Under the pieces are notes generated by a model. The model was not told the DNA's origin, searched no databases, and was given only the letters and a program-made list of their open reading frames with translations. From Pyrus communis (taxonomy: Eukaryota > Streptophyta > Magnoliopsida > Rosales > Rosaceae), in contig NC_084808.1 in NCBI RefSeq assembly GCF_963583255.1, forward strand, positions 12,857,501 to 12,921,500: 64,000 nt of DNA, given 5' to 3'. Positions 22,901-35,473 of the stretch are shown here, in pieces. A program made the translations under genes and the position numbers. Numbering within the stretch: position 1 is the first letter of the stretch; every line of letters begins with the position of its first letter.

Positions 22901-23237
22901 AAGTAAATCAAGGGAGAAAATAAAACACATACTGACCTTGGTAAGCCTTCAGGAGTTCTCTCTTCAGCTAGTTGTTCTACCAGTTCTCGTAAAGTAGCAA
23001 CATACTGCAAAGTAGCAGTACTTAGTCAAAACACACACAAAAAAAAAACCTAGAACTGTAAATATCATGCCGAGAAACCGGAAATGGTTGGCACAAAGCA
23101 ATTACCTGCAAATGGATAAAACTTTGTAACCTATAATTCTAATAACAACATACATGTACAAGTTTTGCCTGGTTCTGTTGCTGAGGCGCAGCTGCAAGCA
23201 GCCTCTTCAAATTCACCTCTGTTTTACTGATTCTCAT
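19958..23237 (-). CDS. USE1: USE1-type ER SNARE protein
   Basis: Use1 is a C-terminally anchored SNARE of the endoplasmic reticulum, acting in Golgi-to-ER retrograde fusion with Sec20 and Sec22 partners. Seven coding exons are visible on the minus strand: 23160-23237, 22937-23004, 22551-22623, 21810-21922, 21604-21708, 20798-20897 and 19958-20134. All have GT-AG borders and stay in frame for 237 residues. The N-terminal helix ([14 protein letters not shown]) and following Leu/Glu-rich segment match the Use1 family. A variable linker with [10 protein letters not shown] lies in the middle, a SNARE-like heptad region runs from about [17 protein letters not shown] to [12 protein letters not shown], and a hydrophobic tail anchor (about residues 214-235) precedes a four-residue luminal end. 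An untranslated first exon upstream is likely. The gene looks intact. Confidence 0.85.
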
Positions 23238-23644
23238 CCCAAAATCCTACACCATTGAACAAACATAAAACAACAAACGATTCAACACTCAACCAACACC
23301 CATGAAACCTTCACTTTTTAGTTAATGATCTCTATGCCTTGTTTTTTTATCTAAACGTCCTATTATCAAACAGCTATTGGAAATGGTTTGAGTTATAAAA
23401 CCTGACCCTGAACAGGCCTGACTCTTATCGAATAGCTCTCGAAACTTCGATGTGCGAAAACCGAAACAAAGAAATGGATCCCAAATCTCATCCCACAATG
23501 AACAATGAACCAGAGTTACATGAACAAAAAACAATAGGAACATTTCAAGCTGTACAAAACTAAACACATCATACATCCAATCCCATCCCATTCAAAATTC
23601 CAATACCCAATTGTAAAGAATAAATAGAAAGTGTTCAAAGTCTA

Positions 23645-23990
23645 ACCTTTTAATTCGCCCAAACAAATTCCAATTGAATCGTTCGTCAGTCTCCCGCAGC
23701 TAAAATCAGGAATTGGGTTCTCTTTGTTTACTGGATTTTGATTCCGAAAATGGGATTTATTCGAATTTGATGATTGCCTGCGAACAGGTTGCGAATCAGC
23801 CGAGGAGATGAAGGGGGTCAGTTTCTCTGGTGTTTTCTTCTTCGATTGCAGACCAAAGATTGATGGAGGTTGAAGGAGAAGAATAGGAAATGAAAAAGTT
23901 TCTACCACACGAAACTCGACTTTTATGTCACTTTTCCTACTCGAACTCAGATTCAAATTCGCCACAATCCCTACAACTCGATTTTTGTTA
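23645..23990 (-). promoter_or_regulatory. Probable 5' UTR exon of USE1
   Basis: On the minus strand a GAATTAAAAG|GTTAGACT donor-like site at about 23645 and a TAG|GATTTTGGG acceptor-like site just before the USE1 start codon (23237) suggest a leader intron of about 400 bp. The segment contains an open frame of 107 residues without known similarity, which may be an upstream frame or chance. Transcript evidence would be needed to fix it. Confidence 0.35.
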
Positions 23991-24130
23991 TATTTTGCCT
24001 AGATCCTATCTATTTAGTTTTCTTTTTCTTTTTTTTTTCTTTTTTATCGAACCTATCTATTTAGTTAATTAACCATGAAATTTATTTATCTTGCATGAGT
24101 GAAGTTTTGGCACAACAGAAAATTATTTTT

Positions 24131-24262
24131 TTGTGACCAAAAGGTCACGAGTTTAAGTCGTGGAATCAGTCTCTTTGAAAGCAAGGATAAGGCTGCGTAC
24201 AATAGACGTTCCCCTCCCCAACTCTCATAAAGCGAGGAGTATTGTTGGCTTGGGGTCTCCAC
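24131..24262 (+). mobile_element. Au-type SINE
   Basis: Plus-strand sequence with GGTCACGAGTTTAAGTC (polymerase III B-box region), then a CTCTTTG tract, then AAGGCTGCGTACAATAGAC and a CCCC-rich segment. This is the order and wording of the Au SINE family found across flowering plants. It lacks a clear A-box end, so it is probably 5'-truncated. It lies upstream of the USE1 promoter region. Confidence 0.7.
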
Positions 24263-25381
24263 TAAACAGTTAATTGTAAGCGGTTAAATGTTTCTATTGG
24301 AACCAAACTTGCGCACATTTGCAGACTAGGCAAAGTCCAGTTGGTTGAATCCAAATAGGATATATATCTCCAAGAATGAGTGTAGTTCTTGTTGTACTTT
24401 TATGCGCAAACGGAAACGAATTCTAACTAAGTACCAAATATCAACATCGTATATAAAAGCTAGAAACAATCTCAAAAAAACAAAAGAGATTTAACATGGT
24501 TTGACGTAAAGCCTACAACCACAGGTGAAGCATAGCGAGGAATTTCACTAAACAAACAAAGATTACAAAAGAGTGTTTAAACTCACATAACTCAAATCCC
24601 ACAAATTACAAACCTTAAACCAAACAAGTAGATAACCCAAAACAAATGGATAAGATTCTCCCAAATTGCTCTCTAACTCACAATCTCACTAATTAACTCT
24701 CACCAAATTACCACATGAATAAGCCAACCAAAATAAATCAACCCTAATGTCCTATAAATAAACCAACCCTAATGACCAGGTACATAGAAAGAGAAGGAGA
24801 AAGAGGGAGAGAGTACTTGGTCAAGCTTTATCCGGTAAACCCTAGAGAGGGTACTTCTTCTTTCTAGTAATCGGAGTAACAGAGCTCAATCTGTTCCGAA
24901 ACTATATAAATCGCATAAAGAATGCTTGAGATCATGTCGCTTTACCCCTTTTTTTTATCGACAAAATTGTTTTGTGTGAGAACTCAAGGTTTAATATCGT
25001 CCGTTGATCCATTTGGGAACAAGTTTCATAGTTGATTGGGCTCCAGTGCATTTCAAGAAAAACGTGGTTCTATTGTCAACGCCTATCTATAAAAAGCACC
25101 TAAAGGGCAGAGGCAAGGCAGTAAAATTGTCCTTACTATTTATTTTAAATAATTATTTTTATGCAAATCTATCCGTTTGAAAAGAAGAATGACTATCCAT
25201 TTGGAAAGAAGAAGGACAAGAGCAAGAGCGTTAATATTCACAAATATCATATATATTTAATCGATGGACCTTATTTTTTTGTATGTTTAGGCAATTGAGC
25301 AGCCCTTGCCCTACCTTTCATTTCACCGCTAACACTTGCTCTAAGGTGTCATGTTATGGTGGACTAAATCTATTCAATGAT
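24263..25381. other. Intergenic, nothing recognised
   Basis: AT-rich sequence without a supportable gene. The stretch 24790-24850 contains a GA-rich tract. No terminal repeats could be paired. Confidence 0.45.
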
Positions 25382-25991
25382 TGTTGGAGCAATATTAGAA
25401 AATATGAAAATAATAATAAAATTCTAATAATAATAATCATAAAGAGAATCACAACATCAATTATGTAGAAGATTAATATAAACAACTAGTGAGAAAGTTA
25501 GAAATACTGATAAGCTTGGAGATTGAGGCTTGCATAAATGGAATGTCCTAAAGACAGAATTTTGCCCCTACTCTTGTGCTTGTAGTTCGGTAGGAGTCCG
25601 TCTCCTAAAATTCAACAATTTATAATCCGAAGTCAAAACACTTTAATCTTAAAACTCTGGCAAATTTTTTATATTTCGTACTCTCAAGACACGATTTGGA
25701 ATTTAACAAACTAAGAATGAGAGAAACAAATTGGGGAAACCCTATTTCTCTAGAGTAAAAATTAACTCTAATTTTCTTTCATTTAATACCCATGGTTTCA
25801 TGGGTTTATATAGAACCCAATTACTCCTTATTAAAAAGATGTAGCTTTTCATCTATAAATATACATCATTTATCAAGGGAATACACCAAAATAACATAAC
25901 ATTTCTAAGAAATACGGTTAACACTATTCTTAATTCAATTTTTAAAATTATATATTACAATATTTCACATTATAATATATAATTTCCAACA
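25382..25991. repeat. Possible solo LTR
   Basis: A 610-bp segment starts TGTTGGAGCAATATT and ends ATAATTTCCAACA, a TG...CA pair with TGTTGGA/TCCAACA inverted ends as in copia LTRs. The flanks (atgat and agaaa) do not match as a 5-bp duplication, so this is a weak call. Confidence 0.35.
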
Positions 25992-26043
25992 AGAAATACG
26001 TTTAGGCTATCAAAAATTATTAATTTAAAGAATATTGTGGGAC

Positions 26044-26405
26044 TGTTGAAAACATTGGCAATATTGAAAACATTAGCAATGTTGAAAATGTTGGCAAATT
26101 AATGAATGCCCACACAGATTTTTCAATACCCACACATAGTAATATAGACTTTGGAAATGAAGGAGATCATATTTTTCAAAGGGTGTAATTAATACGTTTA
26201 GAGTTGCTTTGTAAATAGAGCGCTCCGACTGCTATCAAAATACACAAAAAAAAAAGAAAAGGAAAGATCAATAACATCAGTATCTATTCTTCCCTCTTTG
26301 ATTTGTCATCCCTTTGGGTTATAATTATAGTGTAATATTTTACATCTGCTTCGCTCTTGTCATTAGTAAAGGTTATCTCTCTAACTTTTACCTATTTATA
26401 AAACA
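26044..26405 (+). repeat. 5' LTR of copia element A
   Basis: A 362-bp LTR, TG...CA, nearly identical in layout to the 3' copy at 32051-32405, with scattered substitutions. The sequence after it begins TTATCAGCAC, only loosely like the usual initiator-Met primer site. Confidence 0.93.
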
Positions 26406-26673
26406 TTATCAGCACAACTCTCTAAAAATCTAACCATTTTCTCATTTCTCTTCACCGAACGAAAGAAAAAAAAAAAAGTTTCCTCTAAGGATTTTACTGT
26501 TCATCTTCTTCCTCTATCTCAACTGCTGGACATACCCTGGAGAAGAACTGTTTGCACCATGCCTGCTTTTAGTTCTCAACCTAGCAGTTACATGTATATT
26601 TGATTTCTTGTTTGGTGTAGATCTTGATTACTAACTCAGTGTTTATTTATGTTAATTTTATTGCAATCCAAGA

Positions 26674-26990
26674 TGGTGCGGTACAATCGTCTATCTTGAA
26701 CTGCAAATTTACTCTTACTACAATCCAAGATGGTGCGATATCATCGCCTATCTTGGACTGCAGATCTAATTTTACTACAAATTTTAGGTGGGGCGATATA
26801 ATCGCCCACCCTACCATGCGTATTTAAATTTACCTGCTATTTAATTTCATTACAATTTTAGGTGGTGCGGTATAATCGCCCACCCTGCTATGCGTATTTA
26901 AATTTTCCTGCTACTTGAGTGGTGCGGAATAATCGCACATCCTATATTATGTTATTTCAATAAGAATGGTGTGGTACAATCACCCTCCTC
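26674..26990 (+). repeat. Repeated hairpin motif in the copia A leader
   Basis: Six copies of a GGTGCG-(ATATAAT-like)-CGCC(C/T)ACC motif start at about 26674, 26732, 26787, 26861, 26921 and 26968. Each can fold on itself; the clearest is GGGCGAT-ATA-ATCGCCC at about 26789-26806. They sit in the untranslated leader between the primer site and gag, where packaging or dimerisation signals of retroelements lie. That role is inference. Confidence 0.7.
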
Positions 26991-27153
26991 ATTCACTTTG
27001 AAAATCTCGACCCTGAAGTTTCGAGTGCTTATCACTTTGACCTGAAGATCAAAATGAAAAATTTGTAAGAACCAGAAGTTCTAACACTACATATCTCCAG
27101 AATACATATTATTGCAAGTTCTTACACATCTAAGTTTTCTTTCAGAAAAGAAA

Positions 27154-28103
27154 ATGGCGAACTTGGAAAAACTTGATTTTGTTACCCTGGACATTACTGG
27201 GAATAACTACCTTACCTGGGTAGTGGATACCAAGATCCATTTGGAGGCAGGGAATCTTGGAGAAACAATCAAGGAGGAGAACAGTGCATCTTCTCAAAAT
27301 CGGGCGAAGGCCATGATCTTTATCTGTCGCCACCTTGATAAAGGACTAAAGAGCGAGTACTTAATGGTTGAAGATCCGTTAGCTCTCTGGAAAGCATTGA
27401 GAAACATATACAATCACCAGAAAATGGTGATTCTTCCAAGAACTTGTTATGAGTGGACTCACCTAAGGATCTAGGATTTCAAGTCAGTGGCTGAGTACAA
27501 TTCTGCGATGTTCAGAATTAGCTCCCAGATGAAACTCTGTAGGGAAACCATCGCTGAGGAAGATATGCTGGAAAAGGCTTTCAGCACATTTCATGCCTCA
27601 AATGTGCTCCTGCAGCAACAATATAGAAAGCGAGGTTTCACTGAATACAACCAGCTGATATCTGTGCTCCTGGTAGCTGAACAAAATAATGGGTTCCTGA
27701 TGAAAAATCATCAGTCCCGACCTATTGGATATGCATCATTCCCAAAAGTGATTGATGTTTCCTTCGAATTGAACGTCACATCCTCTGGTGGCAATAATCA
27801 TAAATGAGGATGTGGCCACAGGCAAGGACGGTGGAACAGGAAAGGCAAGAATCATGGAGTCCAGTTTCATAACCAGGTTCCAAGGCATAATTCAGGCTCG
27901 AGCTTTAAAAATGTGAATCATCACAAAGGCAAAGCTCATATAAGCAATGCTCCCAGAAACTCTGAAGGAGTCTACCATAGGTGTGGTGGCAATGGGCACT
28001 GGGCGCATAATTGTCGTACCCCAAAGCATCTAGTGGATCTATATTTAGCCTCCATCAAAGAGAAGGGTGTTAGATCAATTTTCTCGACCAGGCTAAACCA
28101 ATA
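27154..28103 (+). pseudogene. Copia A gag with zinc knuckle
   Basis: The Met at 27154 starts MANLEKLDF, followed by a copia-type gag (UBN2-like) domain. An in-frame TAG at 27472-27474 breaks it; the frame resumes and ends at 27805. A zinc knuckle follows near 27975-28020 (YHRCGGNGHWAHNC), where the first of the four metal ligands, normally Cys, is Tyr, so metal binding is probably lost. The gene is non-functional. Confidence 0.85.
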
Positions 28104-28118
28104 GATGTACATGATCCA

Positions 28119-29627
28119 GTGTGTGACTTATCAGGGCAGTTGAACACAACCCACCTAGATGTCTCGGACTTCATTGTGGAAAGAGGAATGAAATATACCG
28201 GTCTGATTGAATCATTTATGTTTGATAAAGCATGGATAAGCATTATGGTCCTTCTCAAAACAAAAGAAATTATGGAGATATTTGTCTTACAGACTGCACA
28301 ACCACTCATACAATACTTCGAGATCAAAAGTATTTCTCAATATTGATGCTTACAAAAGTAACGATAACAACAATATCAAACCCTTCAGATGTAATTGAAG
28401 GCTCAGGGAAAGTTCAGATTATGTTACCAAATGGAACAATATTGTCCATACATAATGTGTTGTACGCTACTCAATCTACTCAAAATTTGTTAAGTTTTAA
28501 AGACATACGTTTAAATGGATACCACATTGAAACAAAAAGTGCATAAAATGTGAAGTATCTATGCATTACCTCCAATGATACCCAGAAGCGTATATTGGAG
28601 AAGTTGCATGGTTTGACGAGTGAATTGTATTATACATACATAAAGACAGTTGAATCACATACTGTCATGAACCATAAGTTCATTAATTCAAAAGTTTACA
28701 TGTTTTGGCTTGACCATCTGGGTCACCCAAGATCTACCATAATGCGTACGATCATTACCAACTCTAATGGACATCCATTATTAATAGACACATTGCTATC
28801 TCAAATGATAACCCTTGCAAAGCTTGTTCTCAAGGGAAGTTGGTAATTAGACCATCATAACTAAAGGTTGATGCTAAATCCCTATTATTTTTGCAAAGAA
28901 TTCAAGAGGATATTTGTGGGCCTATTCAACCATCCTATGGACTATTCCGATATTTTATGGTTTTGGTTGATGCATCTACTGGTCATATGTTTATCTCTTG
29001 TCTACTCGGAATGTAGCTTTTGTGAGACTTCTTGCTCAGATAATTAAGTTGCAAGCACAGTTCTGAGCTTACCCCATTAAGTCAATCCGACTTGATAACG
29101 GTGGTGAATTTACATCTCAAACTTTTGATGATTACTGCATGACATTAGGCATTGATGTTGAACACCCTGTTTCTCATGTCCATACTCAAAATGGTTTAGC
29201 ATAAGCATTGATCAAGCAGTTTCAGTTAATAGTCTGCACTCTGCTCATGAAAATAAAATTGTCAATTTCTACATAAGGACATGCCATCTTACATACTGCA
29301 TCATTTGTTCAATTGAGAACTATAGCCAACCACCAATACTCCTCAATACAACTCGTGTTTGGGCATCAGCCAAACATTTCACATTTACAAGTTTTTGGTT
29401 GTGCTGTTTATGTACCTATTGCACCACCACAACGCACTAAAATGGGACCTCAGCGCCGACTGGGAATTTATATGGGTTTTGATTCATCATCTATCATTAG
29501 ATATTTGGAACCCTTGACAGGTGATATGTTTACAACTCGTTTTGCTGATTGTCCCTTTGATGAGATAGTCTTCCCATCATTAGGAGGAGAAAAAACCTTT
29601 CCAGAAGAACAACAAGAGTTGACATAG
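28119..29627 (+). pseudogene. Copia A protease and integrase remnants
   Basis: A protease-like tract DICLTDCTTTHTILRD (about 28270-28320) shows a changed active-site triad (D-C-T in place of the usual D-S/T-A/G). The GAG-pre-integrase segment with WLDHLGHP follows near 28705. The integrase core from about 28880 (EDICGPIQPSYG) is broken by several stops and shifts. The late integrase part reads through NHQYSSIQLVFGHQPNISHL (29313-29627). Pieces are in the right order but cannot give one protein. Confidence 0.8.
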
Positions 29628-29687
29628 GTTGTTCCCACCTTATCTCATTTTGATTCTCGAAGCATTCAGTGTGAAAATGAAGTAAAA

Positions 29688-31865
29688 ATGATCGTTCATC
29701 TTCAAAGTATTGTCAATCAAATGCCAGATGCATTTAATGATGCTATGAAAGTGACAAAATCACATATACCAGCTGCAAATGCACCTAGAAGAATTGATGT
29801 CCCTATTGGACAAAATAAAGTGGTAGGGAACGATTCATCTGGTGCACGCCTGAAGCGTGGTAGACCTTCAAGTTCAAAAGATTCAGCCCCTCGAAAGAGA
29901 AAGATAAGGGCACAACTGAATCCAAATGAAATCATTCAAGAAGAGAAAATGAATGACAAATCCACAATTCATGATTCTGTACTTTCAGAAAAAGAAAATG
30001 TCTTTGATGAGACACATGTACCCGAAGAAACAAAGGTACATGAAAGCAAAGAAATCTCCATAAATTATACTTGTACTAATGAATTGTGGGATCAAAATGA
30101 AATAATCATCGACGACATGTTCGGATTCGTAGTAGCCAATGAAATCATATTAAGTGATGATCTTAAACCCCGATCTGTTGATGAATGCAAACAGAGACAA
30201 GATTGGCCTAAGTGGAAAGTTGAAATCCAGGCAAAATTAAATTCCTTGGAAAGACAAAATGTTTTTGGACCAGTAGTTCAAACCTCGCCTGGTGTAAACC
30301 CTGTGGGTTACAAATAGGTATTCACAAGGAAACGTAATGAGAAAAATGAGATTGCAAGATATAAAGCATAACTCGTTGCACAAGGCTTTTTGCAAAGACC
30401 TGGAATTGATTATGAGGAGACATAATCTTCTGTAATGGACGCAATTACGTCCCGTTACTTAATAAGTTTAGTGGTTTCAGAAAAACTTGACATGCGACTT
30501 ATGGATGTCATCACCGCGTATCTATATGGAGAATTAGATACTGACATATATATGAAAGTCCCAGAAGGACTTAAGTTGCCTGAAACAACTAACATACCAT
30601 GAGGTATAATCTCAATCAAATTAAGGCGATCATTGTATAGGCTTAAACAATCTAGACGAATGTGATACAATCGTCTCAGTGAGTATTTGATCAAAGAAGG
30701 GTATATCAACAATGTCATTTGCCCTTGTGTGTTCATTAAGAAATCCAACTCTGAATTTGCTATAATGGCAGTATATGTCGATGATATAAACTTAGTTGGA
30801 ACCCTTGAAGAGCTCAATAAAAATGCTGAATATCTGAAAAGCGAATTTGAAATGAAAGACCTTGGAAAAACAAAATTTTGTTTCGGCCTACAGATCGAGC
30901 ATTCTGCTAATGGAATTTTGGTCCACCAATCAACTTACATTGAAAAAATCCTGAAGCGATTTGGTATGGACAAGGCTTATCCACTAAGCTCGCCAATGGT
31001 CGTTCATTCTTTGGACGTTAAGAAAGATCCATTCCATCTAAAAGAAGATGATGAACTGGTCATTGGTCCATAAGTACCATATTTGAGTGCAATAGGTGTT
31101 TTATTGTATTTAGCACAATGTACTACACCAAATATAGCTTTTTCAGTCAACTTGTTAGTAAGGTATAGCTCTACTCCAACAATTCATCATTGGAAGGGAA
31201 TCAAAGATATATTGCAATACCTTCGTGGGACAACAGACATGTGTCTCTTTTACTCAAAGAAATCCACAAATGACCAGGTTCTTGTTGGATATACAGATGC
31301 TGGTTTTCTTTCTGATCCGCATAAAGCCCACTCACAAACTGGATATATGTTCAAGAATGGAGATACATCAATCTCATGGCGCTCAACAAAGCAAACATTA
31401 GTTGCTACATCTTCAAATTATTCAGAAATACTTGCTTTACATGAAGCAAGTCGTGAATGTGCTTGGTTAAGATCAATGATCCATCATATCCGGAATTCAT
31501 GTGGTCTAACTTCTACGACAGACACTCAAACTGTCATCCATGAAGATAATGCAGCCTGTGTTACCCAAATGAAGGAAGGATTCATCAAGGGCACTAAGAC
31601 CAAACACATATCTCCAAAGTTTTTCAGTGCACATGAGCTTCAGAAGGCTAAAATTATTGAAGTCGGACAAATCCGTTCCAATGAAAATCTGGCAGACCTG
31701 TTCACTAAGTCTCTACCAAAGTGCACATTTCAGAAGTTAGTGCAAAGTATCAGATTACGTCGACTTATCAATCAGATAAATTTGGAGAATGCGGAATTAG
31801 GGGGGAGATATATATTAGGGTGCATCCATGATAAATGCATATTGTACTCTTTTTCCTTCAATTAG
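29688..31865 (+). pseudogene. Copia A reverse transcriptase and RNase H remnants
   Basis: A Lys/Glu-rich linker leads into a reverse transcriptase that is interrupted at 30315 and several times up to 30670. The YVDD polymerase motif is intact at about 30774-30785. An in-frame stop at 31071 separates it from the RNase H frame (31083-31865), which keeps YTDAGF, the SWRSTKQ tract, SEILALHEA and HEDNAA. This is the best-preserved part of the element. Confidence 0.88.
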
Positions 31866-32050
31866 GATTTTTCCCACTGGTTTTTCCTATCAAGGTTTTA
31901 ACGAGGCAACATAAGCATATTTAACACTATATCAATAATCCAGGTAAAGTTGTACTTCTTTTCTTTCGCTATGGTTTTTTCCCACTAGGTTTTTCCAAGC
32001 AAGGTTTTAACGAGGCAACTAATGTTGATATGTGGGCATCCAAGGAAGAG

Positions 32051-32405
32051 TGTTGAAAACATTGGCAGTATTGAAAATATTGGCAATGTTGAAAATGTTG
32101 GCAAATTAATGAATGCCCACACAGATTTTTCAATACCCGCACATAGTAATGTATACTTTGGAAATGAAGGAGATCGTATTTTTCAAAGGGTGTAATTAAT
32201 ACGTTTGGAGTTGCTCTACAAATAGAGCACTCCGACTGCTATCAAAATACACTGAGAAAAAAGGAAAGATCAATAACATCAGTTTCTATTCCTCCCTCTT
32301 TGATTAGTCAGCTCTTTGTGTTATAGTTACAGTATGATATTTTACACCTGCTTCACTCCTGTCATTAGTAAAGGTTATCTCTCTAACTTTTTCCTATTTA
32401 TAACA
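32051..32405 (+). repeat. 3' LTR of copia element A
   Basis: A 355-bp LTR pairing with 26044-26405 and ending directly before the second copy of the gggac target duplication. Confidence 0.93.
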
Positions 32406-32410
32406 GGGAC

Positions 32411-33358
32411 TAATTTTTTTTTTTACTTTCAGCAATGCAAGGCTAAATCTTTGTATCTCAGCTTCGGATGTACCTACGTACCTAGCTCTTGGCTTAATTT
32501 AGCCTTGATTCGTTTTGCAGATTCATTTTGACTCTTGAGGGAGACAAGTTTTGCACAATTTAGGCTAAAAGTATCATACATCCCTTGGCTAAAGATGCCT
32601 CAAGAATAAGTCCAGGGGTTGAATTTTACCCAAACAATTGGGCTAAAAGACAAAAGCCACTTAAAAACCCATCTCCACTGACCCAATCTTGCCATGGCAA
32701 CAGATGGAGCCCACAAACTCGAGCAACATCCCATTCAACTTTTGGCAGAGATTGCGTCTGAGGAAATATAATGTAACGACGACATCAACCACGTTTCTAT
32801 CTCAGCAAATTCTGATCAATATGCTCAGAAAGTTAATTTCATCAAATGATTGGGTACTAATTGATTAATTCAAATCACGTCTATGTTAAACCTTATTGAC
32901 AAGTAACAAGGTATTGGCATATATATATATGATGACATTACTTCTAGCACATTTTTTTCTCCTCGTAGATTCTTGTTTATTTTAGCATTTAGATTGAATA
33001 AAATAAAACAAAATTAAAAGACATGAATTTTAGTATGAAAAATAGTAAATTATTGTGCTCAAATTGTTTCCCTTCTTTTTAATTTCTTCTTTCTTTTAAT
33101 AAAATGTGGACAGAAAATTCAAATTTAAGACATGTCCATTGTGAATTGTGAAGAGAGAGTATGCCTATACTATTAGGTAATTGGTTATATATCAAACCCC
33201 ATTTGGTTGACAAAGAAAATAAAATGTGATTTTATTGATTTAAAACCCAAAAATTGAGTACAAGGGATGGACAGCAATTATCCCCCAAATCTCCTAATTG
33301 CCTCTCTATCAAAACCAGGTGCTTGGATTATTTACAAATCCAACTTTTATTTTGTCAA
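32411..33358. other. Intergenic and 3' UTR of STP copy 1
   Basis: No gene. The last about 100 bp before 33359 are presumably the 3' UTR of the minus-strand transporter. A poly-T run at 32409-32421 and a short TA run near 32921 are present. Confidence 0.5.
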
Positions 33359-35473
33359 TCAAACTTGCCTACCAATGACGGCCTCATCAGGGATGTACTT
33401 GCCCCAAAACCAGTGTGCTTTCCACACTCTATTCATCTCTTCAATCGGAACGTTCTTCGTCTCAGGGAGGAAGACGGTGATGAAGATGGTCATAATCAAC
33501 ACAAAACCTGCAAAGAAAAAGAAGAGGCCAAACTTTAAGTGGCAAAGCATGCTGAGGAAGACTTGACCAATGATGAATGTGAACAACATGTTCACCGAGA
33601 CGTTGATGGCTTGTCCGGCTGATCGGATCTCGAGAGGGCAGATCTCACTTGGCACCAGCCACCCCAACGGACCCCAAGACCATGCAAATGCTGCTACATA
33701 TGCACATATCAAGAACAAGATCCAATTGGCTTCATGTTTTGTAAATGATCCCTCTCCACTAAGACCAAACTTCATGGCTATCATCACTCCGATAGCAACC
33801 TGCAATGCAAGTTTAATTAGTTAGAAAATATACTTTAGAAATTCAGATTTAGTTGAAGAAAAAAACAAGTGAGACATTTCCTATTATTGTTTAAATTAAG
33901 CTGGTAATAATGAATTAGTTTCATTGAATTGATTATGTCGTTAATTGTGTACCTGGCATATCATCATTTGCGTACCACCTTCAAGGAACAATATTCTTCT
34001 TCCAAACTTATCTACTGTGAAAATGGAGACCAAGGTAGAGACCACATTAACACTGCCGGTGATGACTGTGGACATTAGAGAAGCTTCATCCCCAAAACCC
34101 AATGTCTTGAAAAGTACTGGGGCGTAAAACATGATCACATTGATGCCAGTGAGCTGCTGGAAAAATGGAATGAGGAAGCAAATGACAAGTTGAGGCCTAT
34201 ATCTTGGTTGTGTGATGTTCGTCCATTGGTTGTCCACGTTTTTAGCAGCCTCAGTAGCATCAAGAAGGTCTTGGAACTCATCATCAACGTTGTTTGTGCC
34301 ACGGATTTTTTTTAACATTTTCTTGGCCTTCTCGGGGTGACCTCTTTCTAGGATGGAATTTGGAGTGTCAGGAAGAAAGATTGCGGCAAGAGTCATCAGC
34401 AGAGAAGGAACGGCAGCAAGCGCGAGAGATATTCTCCAGCCAAAGCCGCCCTTGATCTTGGCAGTGCCAAAGTTGACAAGACCAGCCACTAAAATACCGA
34501 TGGTGATGGCCATTTGGAACCCCATGTTTAGTGCTCCTCTAATCTTTGTTGGAGCCATTTCCGCTAGATAAACAGGAACAGACTGCAAAATCACCACGCC
34601 ATTATGAATCAGGTAGCTAGCTAGCCCTAAGGTAGCCCGAATCTGACCCTAAATTTTTTAGCTTGGGCGGTGTCAATCGCAGTTTCATCAAATTTTTTGG
34701 GCCTAAGTTATAAGGTGATTATGTTTGATATCACATTGGCAAACCACATAATAGCTAGATGAGGTCATTTTATGATGAAATCGATTATTATGATACTCTG
34801 ATACGTAGTTTAACACATCATATGTGGTCTAAAAGTGTAGAATCACTTTAGACTTGTATGCGTTAATCACATGTGAAAAAGGGATAACTATTAAGGATAA
34901 AAGATATATGCACCTGGTTTGCAAATCCAACACCAACACCAAGCAAGAGACGACCAATGATCAAAAGTGTAATGTTATTGGCAACACCATTTAGGATAGA
35001 GCCAAGAAGAAACACAAGGCCTGCCACAAACATGGAGATTTTTCGACCAAATTTCCTAGTAACCGTTGAAGCCAAAAAGGATGCCACCAACGCCGCAATG
35101 TAGAGGCACGACGTGAACAATGTAAGCAGCTGGCTGTCAAATTTGCAATACTGGTTTTGATGAGTCTCATTCTTCATTTTGTGGAACACAGATGGGAAGA
35201 ACTTTTTCAAGAACGACTCCATTGAAGTCACTCCCCCTGCATGTATACGACCGATTATTCAAAACCCAATTTTAATAATACTTGTTTCACTTCATGATTT
35301 CAATTCTCTTAAGTAAAGAGAAAATTATACAACTTATTACCTGAGATTCCGAGATCATATCCGAAGAGGAGACCGCCCATGGCAGCCGCCACACAAGTGA
35401 ATAGCACAAAGACGGTGACACCTCCTTCATAGCTCCTCCCTCCACCATCACCAACGAAAGCCCCTCCAGCCAT
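33359..35473 (-). CDS. Hexose/H+ symporter, STP9/10/11-type (copy 1)
   Basis: A plasma-membrane monosaccharide-proton symporter of the major facilitator superfamily. Exons on the minus strand are 35341-35473, 34914-35236, 33953-34582 and 33359-33799, all GT-AG, giving 508 residues, normal for the family. Twelve membrane segments are expected. Visible signatures are GYDLGISGG with the proton-coupling Asp40, the lid-domain Cys75 in YCKFD and its disulfide partner in [83 protein letters not shown] and [11 protein letters not shown]. The three intron positions match those of copy 2. The C-terminus is shorter than in copy 2 (ends AVIGRQV). It looks intact. It lies head to head with copy 2 (45040-47362), so the pair is an inverted duplication. 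The N-terminus MAGG...YEGG points to the STP9/10/11 clade, which in Arabidopsis serves pollen. Confidence 0.93.

Larger units (their letters stand above)
26044..32405 (+). mobile_element. Complete but decayed Ty1/copia retrotransposon (element A)
   Basis: A 6362-bp element with two LTRs (26044-26405 and 32051-32405) that start TGTTGAAAACATTGGCA and end TATAA(A)ACA. It is flanked by an exact 5-bp duplication, gggac, at 26039-26043 and 32406-32410. Internal order is gag, protease, integrase, reverse transcriptase, RNase H, which defines copia. The frame is broken many times by stops and shifts, so it cannot mobilise itself. The long 5' leader (26406-27153) carries a repeated palindromic motif. 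A purine tract (AAGGAAGAG) directly precedes the 3' LTR. Confidence 0.95.

Noticed and set aside
29688..30317. 209-residue frame as an independent gene
   Set aside because: Its C-terminal part is the start of a copia reverse transcriptase, in the correct place within element A. It is part of the decayed polyprotein.
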